Source of the DNA: Setaria digitata
Taxonomy: Eukaryota > Nematoda > Chromadorea > Rhabditida > Setariidae
Direction: 5' to 3'
NCBI GenBank assembly: GCA_003640385.1
Contig: RCAB01000077.1
Span: forward strand, 62,001 to 126,000
Length of the DNA stretch: 64,000 nt
Below are positions 1-11,792 of the stretch, one piece after another (positions within the stretch are counted from its first letter, which is position 1; the number at the start of each line of letters is the position of its first letter). Position numbers and translations under genes: made by a program. The notes under the pieces are model-generated. The model worked only from the letters and a program-made list of their open reading frames with translations. It searched no databases and was not told the DNA's origin.

Positions 1-242
1 TTTTATTACAACCAGATAAAAGCCCATTTCCTTTCTGAATATAAGTACTTTCACTTTAGTTTTATTTGATTTCATAAAAATGGACATGCAGAAAATTCGG
101 CTGTAATCATGTTATTTGTTCTCAAGAATCTTTAAATAAATATGCTTTGTTAACTTTCTCATCCACTTGATTCGAGTATTTCGCGGAACTTTTCAGACGA
201 AAGTGTTCTATTCTTTGTATTTGTTATATATGTTATTTCTAG
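1..242. other. 5' flank or intron of the TMPPE-like gene
   Basis: No coding exon can be supported here. The stretch ends in an acceptor (TTATTTCTAG, AG at 241-242) that opens the first recognised exon. Short ATG frames near 79 and 110 stop within ten codons. The true start of the downstream gene may lie before the window. Confidence 0.4.
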
Positions 243-3200
243 GTGAATGAAGTACAGGATTATCGGAAGGGCAATCGTGCACGTCAGTTGAGTACAGTTA
301 AATTCGAACTTTTTATACTTCCTTTTAGTGTTTTTACGTACTCTCGGCTTATTCAATTTGCAAAAGATTTGCTAATGTATAATAATAATGGTTTATTGAC
401 AGATCGTACTGCAAAGGTAATTTCACACTTCTTTTTTAAATGTTATTGATCATTTTCAGATTTCTCCAACAGAATTATAGTTATCAAATTGCTGTGAAGT
501 AAATTAAATGAGTTGTAGCTTTTAGTAAATTAATGAGATTTTGTGCTTATTGCGAAGTCGTGCTATCCAGTATTTTGTTATATTCTGTCCCGCCTTCCTC
601 AGCAAAATTATTAACACTAATTTTTTTTTTTTTTAATAATAATGACCTAATATTTGCAAAATAGTGCATCTGTTACTTTGGTTTTTTTTTTTTGTTGGCT
701 TCAGAAATTTTCAATATCATCCCGTCTGTTCTCAAGTTTGCATATTATGTTGAAAATTTCTGGAACCGAGTTTGTTTACAAAAAATCTATTTCAGTATCT
801 CAAATTGATAATTATCAGTACAATGTTATGGTTGCTTATGGGACATGCTACGCTTTTTCTGTATTTCATTCCTGGCTTAGTACCACGTTTCTTCATTGTC
901 TTATGCTTCTTATCAATAGGCTTATGGTACCACATTGTCATCCCTTTGATTATATTTACAATTCTCACGCTAGTGATTTCTGGACTAAATGTTAGTTTTT
1001 TTAGATTTTAGATCTAAGATTGTTTTTCGTTATCTTTTTTAAAATCGATTTTAGATGTAAGATTGTTTTTCGTTATCTTTTTTAAAATCATCAGTTTGGC
1101 TTACTTAGTGTAAAAAGAAGGCTGTATTTCATTGTTAATGAATGCTTTAATAAAAGCCAATTTTGATATATTTGAATATTGGAGTAAGCAAACCCCAAAT
1201 CAGTTTCTCGCGCCGCTTTTAAAAATGATGCTGGTGAATTTCTTAGTTAAGCTGACTGTGGATTCCGGTGGCATTTGATGTCGTAATAAATTATATTTTG
1301 ATTTGGGAATCGTGTTGAATATTTAGGTATGTTAGCTCTGATTCTGCTGTTAGGTTGGCAGTGGATTTATTTGCTATTCGTTTTTGTAGTTGATAAGTTT
1401 CATCACTCCATTATTGGATGTAACTGTGAATTATACCTTTAATGGTCCACTTACTAGTCCGCGTACGTTTTAGAACTTTATTAGGTTCCTTGGATCTCAT
1501 TTTACCAACATCCCTTCCAACAATCGTTTTAAAATGCATAATTACTATTAGTTTCAATTAATAAGAAATGAATGCTTGATAAAAAGAATATATAAAATTT
1601 ATTTTAGGCAGTGACTATTTGTCATCCACTTATCCGCAAATGTTTTTACAAATTTCCTGCTGTTGAAGCACTCTGTTTAAATAAAAATGTTCAAGTTACT
1701 TCTACATTATTGGTCGCCATATTTTTATGTCTCCTTTCATGCCTTTTCTGTGATACATTCACCATTAAGGTTAGTTCCCCTTTTAACTGTTTTCTTTCAA
1801 ATTCTTATCATCAGTTTATAACTGCAGTATCCGATCTGTAGTTACTATTGCTTATATAAGTAATATTTTCACCATAATTCCAGTCTCTTTATTGTTGTTA
1901 TGCAATCAATATTTTGATTCCACTACTTTTTTGCTTCATTGAGGATATTAAATTTAATGCGATTTCCTTATGAGAGTAAAATTAATCTTCAGTTATTGAA
2001 AATGTTATAGCATTTATCAGTGAAAGTAAAGGATCTACCAGTTGATGCAGATGGTATTCGATTTGCCCTTATATCAGATATCCATGCAGGTGCAACTGTA
2101 TTCGAAGAACAAATTGAAAAAGTAATTTTTTTGTGTTGTAACATTTACATAGCTATAATATCATCTTGGAAATTTTAGGCTCTTGTCTGATTACCCACTT
2201 ATTTCAATGCTATGTACTGGTGTTTGTTTGATGTTAAATATTAAAATTTCATTATTTCAGACTCAGTCGTGGTTTTATAATCCATGAATATCTCCTTAAC
2301 ATAATTCATTATGAAGAGTACTAATAATGTAGTCAGGAATGGTAAGAAATTTCTCCAATAAAAATTTTGCAGGTTGTAAATCGAGTGAACAGTCAAAGAG
2401 TCGATGGTGTGTTTATTGTTGGTGATATGGTTGATGCTCCAAGAGATGCGATAGAAGATCGTTTGAAACCGCTGCGGTGAGAATTTACAAAGTAGATTAT
2501 CAGGAATCAGTTTTTTTGGGTCATTCGAGTCATAAAGAGGCCTTGTAAGTAATAATTTCTCTGATTAGTAAGTGTGTTATAAGATTGTAGTAGGTTCTTT
2601 TTTATTTATTGCTTACTTCTCACATATCATTTCTATGCACTGGTAATAGTAGTAGCTGAAATTTGTGTTCAGAAGCCGAATAACTGTATTCAACACTAGG
2701 AATTTAAACTTACTCAAGTATACTGGTGTGGTACACGAGGTTTTTCTCGAAGGTAGAATATTTATCATAAATGGTAATAGGTCGTGTTAATGAATGGTAA
2801 TTTCGAACAACTTAATCGTCATTAAACACTCATTAATTTTATTAATAGTGTTTGATATATATTTATTTTTCCTATTTCAGTACGCTGAGTTGTTAAACCT
2901 AGATATCTTGTTAAACAGTTTTTTTTTTCAGTGTTTATAGATAGATATTGAATTCGTTAAGTATGTTTCGAGTTTCTTCCTTACTCTAATTTATGAACTT
3001 AGTTCATGGGAAAAGATTATGACCCATATTCATGGATATGCTAATAACTGGAAAATTCTGTATGAATGATAGCTTTTATATGTAGCATTATACTAATTAT
3101 ACTAATCGCGTCGAGTTTTTACTAGTTTTTACAACAATATCCAAAAATATGAAAGTCATACTTACTATTTTTAACGCTTTATCATCCCCTCAAATAGCAA

Positions 3201-4349
3201 ACGCCTGTTAGATGATTCCTGCTAAAAATGAATTTTTTTTCTAGGTTTTTGAAATCAAAAGTATTCTATGTAAGTGGAAATCATGAATATTACTATGGCA
3301 ATGCTTCGGAATGGTTTGATTTATTTGAACAGTTTGGATTTGAAGTGTTGAATAACAGGTTTTCATCTTCTTGGTTACTGGTAGCACATAATATTTATAT
3401 ATTACTAAGCGATTATTGTGTTAAGTGATGCATAAATGGTTTGTATAAGCTCTTTTCTATCTAGGAAATGTTCATGCTCAATAAATATATCGAAAATTAA
3501 AGAATACATGGAGGATTGAATTCTTCTTTCGTAGTTTAACAACTTGCATATAATGAATTTGTATCTAATTAATTTTAAATCTGTGTTTGTTTTTACTCAA
3601 GTTCTAGGCATGTGGATTTTCGTGGCATCTGTGTGGCTGGTGTAAGTGATTATTCGAGTGGAAAAAGCGGGTAAGTTGTGTGAATGTTCTCCCGTTTTTG
3701 GCATTATATATTATTGGTTTCTTGGAAGCAGCTACTAGAATTTTGGATATTAAACTCATCTTTTTATGGTTATTTTTTAGATTTCTGGATTAGGAAAGAA
3801 TTTAATTTGAAATGAATTTTTAATCCATGTTGCAGACTGCCGAACCATATGTTTGAACCTGTAAAGGCATTGAAAGGTTGTTCCCAAGACAGTGCAACTA
3901 TTGTACTTTCGCATAATCCATCTTCGGCCAAAGAAATTGCTTTTAACGATGCACGTCTACGTGTTGATCTCATTTTGTCAGGTTATTTAGAGAGATATTA
4001 CTTATGTTACTTTTTTATCAACTTGAAACATTTTGGTAAATAAGGAAAGTGAATATATGTCAGGGGCAGAAGTATATATAAGTTGTATTTGTCTTTAGGG
4101 ATATGCATACTCGTTACATCTCAGTGGCATATATATTATTCGTTGAATTTTTTTCTAGGACACACACACGCTGGGCAGTTCTATACGGTCGCACCTATTG
4201 CCTACTGGATGCTGCCCTTTTATCATGGATTATATCAGATCTCGACGGAAACGAAGTTGTTTGTAACAGCTGGTACACTTTATCAAGGAGCACCAATGAA
4301 AATGATTTGGTTGTCCGAAATTTGGATCATTGAGCTTCATCGTGCTTAA
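243..4349 (+). CDS. TMPPE: Transmembrane metallophosphoesterase, TMPPE-like (5' partial)
   Basis: Exons, all in phase: 243-416, 796-990, 1608-1769, 2011-2121, 2373-2476, 3245-3358, 3608-3670, 3836-3981, 4159-4349 (stop TAA). They give 419 residues, against about 450 for vertebrate TMPPE. The first three exons are hydrophobic (for example FELFILPFSV, TMLWLLMGHATLFLYF, STLLVAIFLCLLSCLF), giving about five membrane segments. The remainder is a calcineurin-like phosphoesterase domain with every metal-binding motif: SDIHAG (near residue 200), GDMVD (232), GNHEYYYG (262), LSHNPS and GHTHAGQ (357). The family probably acts as a membrane-anchored, metal-dependent phosphoesterase; its substrate is unknown. 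Exon 1 has no in-frame upstream ATG and begins at an acceptor, so the N-terminus is missing or starts at the internal Met near 376. Order and topology match animal TMPPE, so family assignment is secure and function is inferred. Confidence 0.88.
1004..1089. repeat. 43-bp direct tandem duplication in a TMPPE intron
   Basis: Positions 1004-1046 and 1047-1089 are two adjacent 43-base copies differing at one visible base (CTAAG versus GTAAG). They lie 13 bases after the donor of the second recognised exon, so the duplicated block is wholly intronic. Confidence 0.9.
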
Positions 4350-5436
4350 ACTTTGTATATTAACCTTTCTCTACAATATTTCCAGAAGAAGATTCTTAAC
4401 TTTTAAATTCTTTTAAGTAACGATAAAGCATTTCCCACATTAAATTATTTTTCTCGAGATCTGTAGAGTATAAAAAAAATGATTGTCTCTTGTGATGATT
4501 TTCATGATCCGATTTCCCAGTTCGTTAGAAAAGAAAAATGAAAGTAAAATTTATCGCAAATATAGGTTTAGAAGGAGGAAGAAAATCTTTGGTCTATATC
4601 CTAAAAATTTAAATGGACGTTTGAAAATAAAAACTAAGTTTATTTTCTGGGAAAACATATGTAGATCCATTACTAAGTCTATTGTGGGCTACTTCTCTTT
4701 ACATATTTGTATTTATTGTATGGTGTATAAGTGATTTGAAAATTATTTTTGAACCAATGAAAGTTTGATCAAAATTGATATATATTCTCCGGGGACACTT
4801 CTTAAAAACCGTCTTATTGCCGAAACGACGAATATAATGATAAGACAACGGATGACAAATATATTTGTATATTTCTGTAGAGACGACTTATCTGTATTTT
4901 CATATTAGTTTCATATGATTTTTGTTTGCCTTTGCAAAAAGAATTATTAAAAGTAAATATTTTTCGCTTGACATCTATAACTCAGTATAGCTATTTAGTC
5001 AACCAGTACAGGATTTATACATGCATTTCCTATATTCTTTTTATATTCTTGTTTTATAACTTTTCGTTTTCTTATATAACTTGTAAATTTATTTTTATTT
5101 TTATTTCTTTTTTCTTTTGTTTGAAGGATTTTCGTTCATTCTTTGGCATTTGTTTTTCCCTAGATAATATAAATGTCTTGCTGTTTCTTATTAACAACAG
5201 TCAATTTTTTTTCCATTAATAGGTTTCTATTTAATTATTCAAGAAAACGTCTTCTTATTTTAGGATACGAATGATTTGTGCTTATTTTTTTCTATTTAGT
5301 TGGTATTTCAATTTTCCATTTTGCTGTAGGAATGTTAGACAGTTCATGAAGGAGAAGAGAGGAATGTTTTAATAGAAAATGTGAGTTGATTTCAGAAAAA
5401 AGTTTGCAGAATTTGAGGAGAGGAAAGTGAAAATAG
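4350..5436. other. Spacer between TMPPE-like and PINX1-like genes
   Basis: AT-rich sequence with several T-rich runs. It should hold the 3' UTR of the phosphoesterase and the 5' region of the next gene. The open frames at 4483-4734 and 4926-5219 look like composition effects: low complexity, no splice logic, no recognisable protein. The 1.09-kb spacing on the same strand is wide for a classical nematode operon but does not exclude one. Confidence 0.5.
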
Positions 5437-7076
5437 ATGTCATTTTTGACTACATCTCGTCGAAAGCGAAGAATTACAATTACTCCACAGAATTTGGTTT
5501 GGCAAAATGGTATGTTGTCAACTTTTTTCGCCACATAGATTTTTGATCATCTCTTAAATTTTAATCTGTAGATTATTCAAGGAAATCTGAAATAGTTCCA
5601 AGGTTCTGAAACGTAATCTGATTCAGATGATTCGAGGTTTGGAAAATTAATGATGGAGAAGACGGGATGGAAACCAGGTTGTGGATTAGGCAAGTATGAA
5701 CAAGGGATAACCCAGAATTTACAAATAAAAACAAACAATCTAACGGAAGGTTTCTTTTCCTTTGTTTAAATTTATTTTAATATATAATATGCGAATCAAT
5801 TTTTAAAGTTATGGAAAAAGATTGCAAAGTCTTCTTTACTTAAAGAGACCTTTCAGTAAGATAGCATGGTAAAAACATTTTTAATATTATTCAGACTGCT
5901 GTGAATTAAGTGTCATCTTTTAATGAATTGGAAAAAAGTTTGAGCAGTTTGAAAATAACTTACATGCATTCGGATCAGTTCTTAAATTATAAAAAAGTGC
6001 AGTATCCGAAAATTTTCTCATTATGTTTGATATTAACCAAATAAGCGTTATCTAGCTGATTCCATTGCCAATATAATCCATACATCACAAAAGTAAATGA
6101 ATGGAAATTTTTTGCTCATTGTAGGTTTAGGATTTGTTAGACATGATGGTGATCTACTGGACGTTCATCAGGAAGTCTTTGCCGCTATTTTAGCCGATTT
6201 AAATGAAAAAAAGAAAAGGGCACAAACTGAACAATTCAAAAAAAATCTGAATATGCGAACTAAACAGCTCAAAAAAAGTGTAAACGAAATCCAGTCTAAA
6301 ATATCAAATGAGTTTGTTTCGATTCATCTCTTCATGTTGCTTTCTTTTAAAATTATTCATTATATTTTGAAATGACAAGTTTTTGTTTATTTAAAAGATG
6401 GGCAATTAACAGTCATTAAATCCTCTAATTATAACCTTTCTGTTCTTTAAGGATGAAAAAACATATAAGATAGAAGAGTGTTCCTTTGTAGTGGGCAAGC
6501 ATCTAAAGAATTTGATAGAATTTGTGGTTGTTATGGGATTTCCCGAGGAACATTGTTATTAACCAATAATTTATTGTTGTTTTAAAATGAACTTCTTTCT
6601 GCTATTAAGAAATTAGTATTTCAGACACAGAAAAGGTATATACTCTTCTAATTTATCAGTGATGTCGGAACAAGATAAATGTGCAATTTTTGGCAGAAAA
6701 TCAGCGGCCAAAACTGTTGGTAAAAGAGCTGAAAAGGATGTGGAGAAGGATGAAGTCAGTTGATTCTATTTTGGTCTATTTCATTTTGAAATATTTAGGA
6801 ATTTTTTAAAAAGCAGCTTTGAAACTTTTTGTTCAGGAGCATTTTTGGTTAATAAATAATAGCCATATTCTTTTAATGAAAATGCATTTCACTTTGGATT
6901 TTCTTCGTTTGGTTTTATCTTGAAAATCTAATATGTTACATTTAATATCATTACGTATGCATAAATTCCAGGTAAAATTAGAACCATTCTGTGGAAACCT
7001 GAATGTCAGTAATCTGTCAATCAACGATTATTTTGCAAAAAAAATGCTCAGATTGAAAGAGAAAGAAAAAGTTTAA
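5437..7076 (+). CDS. PINX1: PIN2/TERF1-interacting telomerase inhibitor-like (PINX1) G-patch protein
   Basis: Exons 5437-5509, 5627-5749, 6125-6311, 6625-6754 and 6972-7076 join in phase to 205 residues. The ATG at 5437 opens MSFLTTSRRKRR, followed by PQNLVWQNDDSRFGKLM, which aligns with the PINX1 N-terminus. The G-patch follows (TGWKPGCGLGKYEQGI, about residues 37-52), then GLGFVRHDGDLLDVHQ, a basic coiled segment rich in K/E/Q, the motif DKCAIFGRKSAAK, and the terminal SINDYFAKKM. PINX1 proteins act in the nucleolus in late pre-rRNA processing, where the G-patch activates a DEAH helicase; in vertebrates they also bind telomerase. The protein ends just after the YFAKKM motif, so the long lysine-rich C-terminal telomerase-inhibitory region of the 328-residue human protein is absent. 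The exon 3 donor (GTTTGT at 6312) is weak but the only one that keeps the frame. Confidence 0.9.
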
Positions 7077-7131
7077 AGTCGATAATATCTTTAAAGGATT
7101 TTATTATTGTTTATTCTTATTTAGATTAGGA

Positions 7132-7137
7132 AATAAA
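7132..7137 (+). promoter_or_regulatory. Polyadenylation signal of the PINX1-like gene
   Basis: A canonical AATAAA lies 56 bases after the TAA stop of the PINX1-like gene, giving a plausible short 3' UTR. Confidence 0.6.
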
Positions 7138-7224
7138 TATATTCACACTTCGTCTTATTGTTTGGCAATACTTCGGCTTTAAAACACTTAATATTCTTTA
7201 AATATTGGTTTTATATTGAATAAA

Positions 7225-7530
7225 AGCACTAAAGAGTGAAATTCTTATAGGTCAACTCACTTCGGCTGTCTTCTGCATTTCCAGATTTTAACTGGAGTGA
7301 TTTAATGAGAATGAAATTCTAGCAGACTTAGTAGCAAAAAGAGTGAACTACTGGCTGTAATAAAAGAGATGTGAGCTTGCGCTTTTATCTATACCTAACG
7401 ATGCATTTTTCAGGTCATTTGAGAATTCGAATTCTTTTTGCACCCACGGTGACAGGTACAACGCGATACAAAAGAAAGCTATTTCTTTTCTTCGCAAAGA
7501 GCACTAAGGAGTGAAATTCTTACAGGTCAA
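7225..7530. repeat. Spaced direct repeat of about 31 bases
   Basis: 7225-7255 and 7500-7530 share GCACTAA-A/G-GAGTGAAATT and the following CTTA-T/C-AGGTCAA, with two visible differences in 31 bases and 244 bases between copies. Each copy reads as a splice acceptor (ATTCTTATAG and ATTCTTACAG before GTCAA). No protein or known RNA is recognised. Confidence 0.7.
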
Positions 7531-7599
7531 GGAAATGCACTTTATGAAGATGTTCGATCATTTAAGCATAATTAAGGGGCAGGTTGCCACATGGGAAAC

Positions 7600-7821
7600 T
7601 CAATTTCTTGTTCTGCAATTATAGTTCAGAGATATTAAAGACCCAAAAAATGTTTGAAGTGTCGGTAATGTTTTAGCACATTTTTCTGCTTTCTTTGGCA
7701 ATGCTTGAGACATTTTTTGTTTAATGAATTCATTTATTGCAACAAATATGTGTACAAATATAGCTATCCTGATGAAAACTCCAAAAGAAATGATGACTAG
7801 ATGGTTTAAGAAAGAAAACAT
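7600..7821 (-). CDS. Possible small single-pass membrane protein, 73 residues
   Basis: A minus-strand frame with a true ATG (7821) and stop at 7600. The first 30 residues are strongly hydrophobic (HLVIISFGVFIRIAIFVHIF), followed by a basic, hydrophilic tail (KQKMSQALPKKAEKCAK), the layout of a short N-anchored membrane or mitochondrial protein. There is no homology I recognise, no clear promoter and no paired exon that keeps phase, so it may be chance in an AT-rich spacer. Confidence 0.2.
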   Translation of the reverse strand: MFSFLNHLVIISFGVFIRIAIFVHIFVAINEFIKQKMSQALPKKAEKCAKTLPTLQTFFGSLISLNYNCRTRN

Positions 7822-8940
7822 ATATAAATATCATGTTCGGAGAAGGAAAATGATAATTTCAGAGGGAGTTGGGAAAAGTGTGTAAAACATACAGTTAATC
7901 CTCTTTTAATTAAATTTAACGTACTTTATACGTAGGCTTCAGTTTCACCTTAATCATAGTTGTCATCATTCTCCAGTTTCATAATTTTAGAAGTATTCTT
8001 GAAGCCGCAAATCACCTAGAAGTTTCTTATACTTCTTAGTAGTGATGTAATCGTCCACTGGAAATGGTTAAGTATCAATCAAATTTAGAGAAAAGGCGTA
8101 CGAAACAACAAACCATTTACTTTCTTCCGTCCGTCAGTCATTGAAACTTTGGCATTGTTCTGTTGGTATGCAGGGATTGAATTTCTATTTTCGAAGAATT
8201 AAGTGCAAGATGTGAACTGTACTCGGGAAGAGTAACAGCAAAGGAATCATCTGATTAGACGTATTGAGAGATAGATTTCCTACGGTAGTATTTGCAGGTC
8301 AAAGGACAATAACAGGTTGACAGCCTTTTGTCCTGATTGAAAACTAGTCTTGTTTGACATCCATTGATGATAATTAATCATTGCAGGAAATGTGATTCTC
8401 AAAGTCAATGCCGACGTACTGAAACAGCAGTTCATTCCAGCGGCATACGGGACGGTTTGATTTCAAATCAGTTGTTGTAAACAGGATTTTTTTTTGGAAA
8501 TGAAAGGTTTCTTAAAATTTTGGAAGAAGAAAAGTAAGGAAATTAAATCTAAATAAAAAGGGAACTGCCTCTTGTTGTGAAACAAATGAATGCAAAAATG
8601 AATTGTCAGAGTTAGAAAATTTGCAGCATAAATAAAAGTCCAATAAAAGCAACAAATTTCTATGGAATTTTTTTTTGTCGTTGCTTACCAAAATTTTACT
8701 TTACTTCAATCAATTTTGCAAAGCATCGCTTATTTCTTTAATTATATTATTATTCCTCTCATTCTTTCCTGACAGACCGTAAATATTCAGTTGGTTTGTC
8801 AAAAACAAACTGATACAGCACAAGTCATTCAGTAGAACAATGTGGAAACATGATTCTCATTATAAAACGATTCAAAATTTTAAAAATCATTTAGCGACTC
8901 CAAATGCTATTAATTCACATTGTTAAAATCAGTGACCTCC

Positions 8941-8964
8941 AAAAAAAAAAAAAAAAAAAAAAAA
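8941..8964. repeat. Poly-A tract (24 A)
   Basis: Uninterrupted run of A in the PINX1/PSKH1 spacer. On the minus strand it is a T tract about 450 bases downstream of the PSKH1-like stop. Confidence 0.9.
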
Positions 8965-9417
8965 CAGTTGCGTGATTAAAGTTTTCACAGAATTTGAACA
9001 AAAAACAAAAATAATAAAAGGAACTTGTGTAACGCTACCAAATGAGTCTTGAAATGCAAAATCAATCGTAAATTCTAAATTGATTTTAAATTTCATTGTG
9101 TGTTACCATGCAAGTACTGAGGACTGATAAGCAAAAAATAGAAACGAATTCACCAAGAGCAGTACATGAAAATAAGTAATTAAGCTCATATCATCAGCGT
9201 AACTAGCATAAATTTTAACTGTAAAGGATAATTTATAAATTTGAGCATCACTTATTCGTTAATTAATTCATTAATCAATATATCACATATATAAACGTGC
9301 AATAATGATTCAGGATGAAGTAAGACCTGAAATTCTTAGGAATAGAGCGAGAAGGTAGAAATCTAAAAGGTAACAGGAATTCTTGGATCATACACTCGAT
9401 ATTGTACAGGATGAAGA

Positions 9418-11792
9418 CTATAAAAAACCGTAGTGTTTAGTTGAATTTTGAAATTTCGCTAGACGTTGCAAATCACTAGCTAGACGATCTACTTCACGTG
9501 GATCCACGCGATGCCCGTGATCTGACCGTGTAACACTTCGAATTGATCGTGAGGAACGCGTCTGAAATTATATTTATTATTTCATTTTGTATTTATCAGG
9601 AATGTTTTTCAATTTAGTCATCTTATCAATTATAATCAACAATAACTTTTTGAAATTCATTCGGTTAATTTTTTAATTACAATAATGCAGTACTTTGCAA
9701 CAAACATTATTTATGATTCACTGCTCATTGGCACAAATTACTGTGTATGTTTTTTTGCCATTCTGTACAAACTGTCGATTTCATCCGATTAACCGATTTT
9801 TCCACTAATTATATACCCTACTCTTTCTGAGACAATATTGCCGTAAAGTTTTGTAAAATTTTGCCTTATTTCCCAGCATAAATTTTGTCAGACTTTCACA
9901 TATGCAATCATAAAATGTCCTCCTGTTGAATTACTATTTTTCCAAATTTTTTTTTTCAAAAGGAAAAAATTTTTTCCTTTTGACTACTAAATTACTTCAA
10001 ATTCATGTTACTCCTAAATATTTCGCATTTTCTGCCTAATGAAAAAAGTAATCGATCTTCGAGAAAATTTACTAAGAAAGGAATATAAGAAGATATGACA
10101 GATGTCAAAGTTTTTTTTTAAGAAAAAAACCTTTTGTTTTGTTTTTGAAAATTAAATTACAGAGCAATTTTGTTTACTCTGTGAGTGATTATTAAAGAGA
10201 GAACGGAGTAAAATAATCATTGAACAATCTGAGATGACCAAATTAGAGCGTGAGTAGGACTGTGTTCATCAAAAATTTTAGGACGGTTTATTTGAAATTG
10301 CAACATCTGACCCTTTGAATTGTTGTGAATTCAGAAGCAGGTCGTGTTTTGATAATTACTTTCAGATGATTTCGATTCCCCATGAACCACTCATGTTTAA
10401 CGGCATCTGTTGCACTTAATCGAGCATCCGGATCCGTTTCTAGCAACGCATCTACGAAATCTTTTGCTAATTCCGATCCAGACCAGAACTGTAATTTATA
10501 TTATGTACTACCGTTTTTAAATAAGAAATTGTTTTTTTAACCCACCGAACATTTCAATATTCTAATAACAAAAAAAGCAGCAATTAAAGATTTCTTTGAA
10601 AGGAAAAGATTTGTTGTTGTTTTATAACACTAGATAGTTGTCCCGTGAAGAAAACGGTAAATAAAGATAATTATCTGAGATGAAAAAGTTAGACCTGAGG
10701 ATAATAAATATAATTGGCAGTGATAATTTGTGTATACAGTCGAGATCGACAATCATCGTCAAACGGCATGATGCCAGACATTAAAATGTACGCTATGACG
10801 CCAACTGCCCACATGTCCACTTTTTCGGTATACGCAGAACGAAGCAAAACCTTTAAATTTTAAACTTTCTAAACATAACTTCCACCTATTTCATGAAGTT
10901 AAATTACGAGAAAGAACGGGAAACAGACTACCTCTGGCGCAATATATTCTGGAGTACCGCAGGTTTCGGTCATTTTTTCTTCGGGTGTTCGTGCCTGATA
11001 AGCTAAGCCAAAATCAGTAATGAGAAGCCTAGCATCAGGTGTCGTGTCACTATATAACAGATTCTCTGGCTTCAAATCTCGATGTGTCACCCGAATACCA
11101 TGTAAATAGGCTAAGCCGTTTAAAAGCATCCGAAGGGCTTGTCGAGCTTCTGTTTCCGAATATCTTCCCTTGGCTACAACCCGATTGTACATTTCACCGC
11201 CACTTGCCATCTCCATTACGATAAACAACCGTGATGATGATTTAAACACCTGAAAATCAGAATTCATGTTGCGCTGAATATCAGGTAATTAATTATACAT
11301 ACATTTCGTAACTTTACGAGAGCTTTTCATCAGTATATTTCTGTTTCTTTTCTGAATTAAATTTGCAAATGGCGCTGACATCTTTATGCACAAGCAGTTA
11401 ATAGAACGGAAATGACGTGAATAAACGACATACTTCTTCAAGTCTAATCACAAATGGATGCTGTACACGACTTAATATCGATAATTCATTATTTACAGTG
11501 CCGCAATCCGACGAAACCAATTTTACGGCATAATACTTATGAGTTAGTCGATGCTGTACCCGAAGGACCTGTAATTGGAAGAACTTGACACGTTAGAAAG
11601 CGTACCATCGCTCAAATACTGACGTACGTGTTGAAATAGCAGTACCTGTGAGAATGATCCTTTCCCAATGACAGCTAATACTTCGTACTTGCAAACAAGA
11701 CGTGAATCGAGTCGTAAAGCCGGACGATCTTTAAGAGAGCATTCTGTTCCTTGTACGGCTGTAATAGTACGATTTTGTGAATGACTTCCGCT
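9418..11792 (-). CDS. PSKH1: Protein serine kinase H1 (PSKH1)-like CaMK-group kinase (5' incomplete)
   Basis: Exons in transcript order: 11792-11646, 11568-11434, 11249-10932, 10850-10695, 10488-10360, 9561-9418. All are phase 0 and total 342 residues. Kinase motifs are intact: glycine loop GKGSFSQV, VAIK-type lysine in YYAVKLV, VMEMASGGEMYNRV, catalytic THRDLKPENLLY, TDFGLAY, activation segment TCGTPEYIAPE, and VDMWAVGVIAYILMSG in subdomain IX. The tail has the SR-like run TRSSRSIRS followed by a helical REVDRLASDLQRL, matching the PSKH1 tail, which separates it from DCLK and CaMK1 kinases. PSKH1 kinases act at Golgi, centrosome and nuclear speckles. The N-terminus is unresolved: the first traced exon starts SGSHSQNRTI and needs an upstream exon; candidates are at 19255-19338 and 21860-22006. 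Human PSKH1 is 424 residues. Confidence 0.88.

Larger units (their letters stand above)
7138..9417. other. Spacer between convergent PINX1-like and PSKH1-like genes
   Basis: About 2.3 kb without a recognised gene, apart from the spaced repeat at 7225-7530, a small minus-strand frame at 7600-7821 (listed separately) and a 24-A homopolymer at 8941-8964. It should contain both 3' ends. I found no clean AATAAA on the minus strand just after 9418. Confidence 0.5.

Noticed and set aside
654..995. Plus-strand frame overlapping the TMPPE membrane exon
   Set aside because: It is in a different frame from the in-phase exon 796-990, whose hydrophobic segments fit the family.
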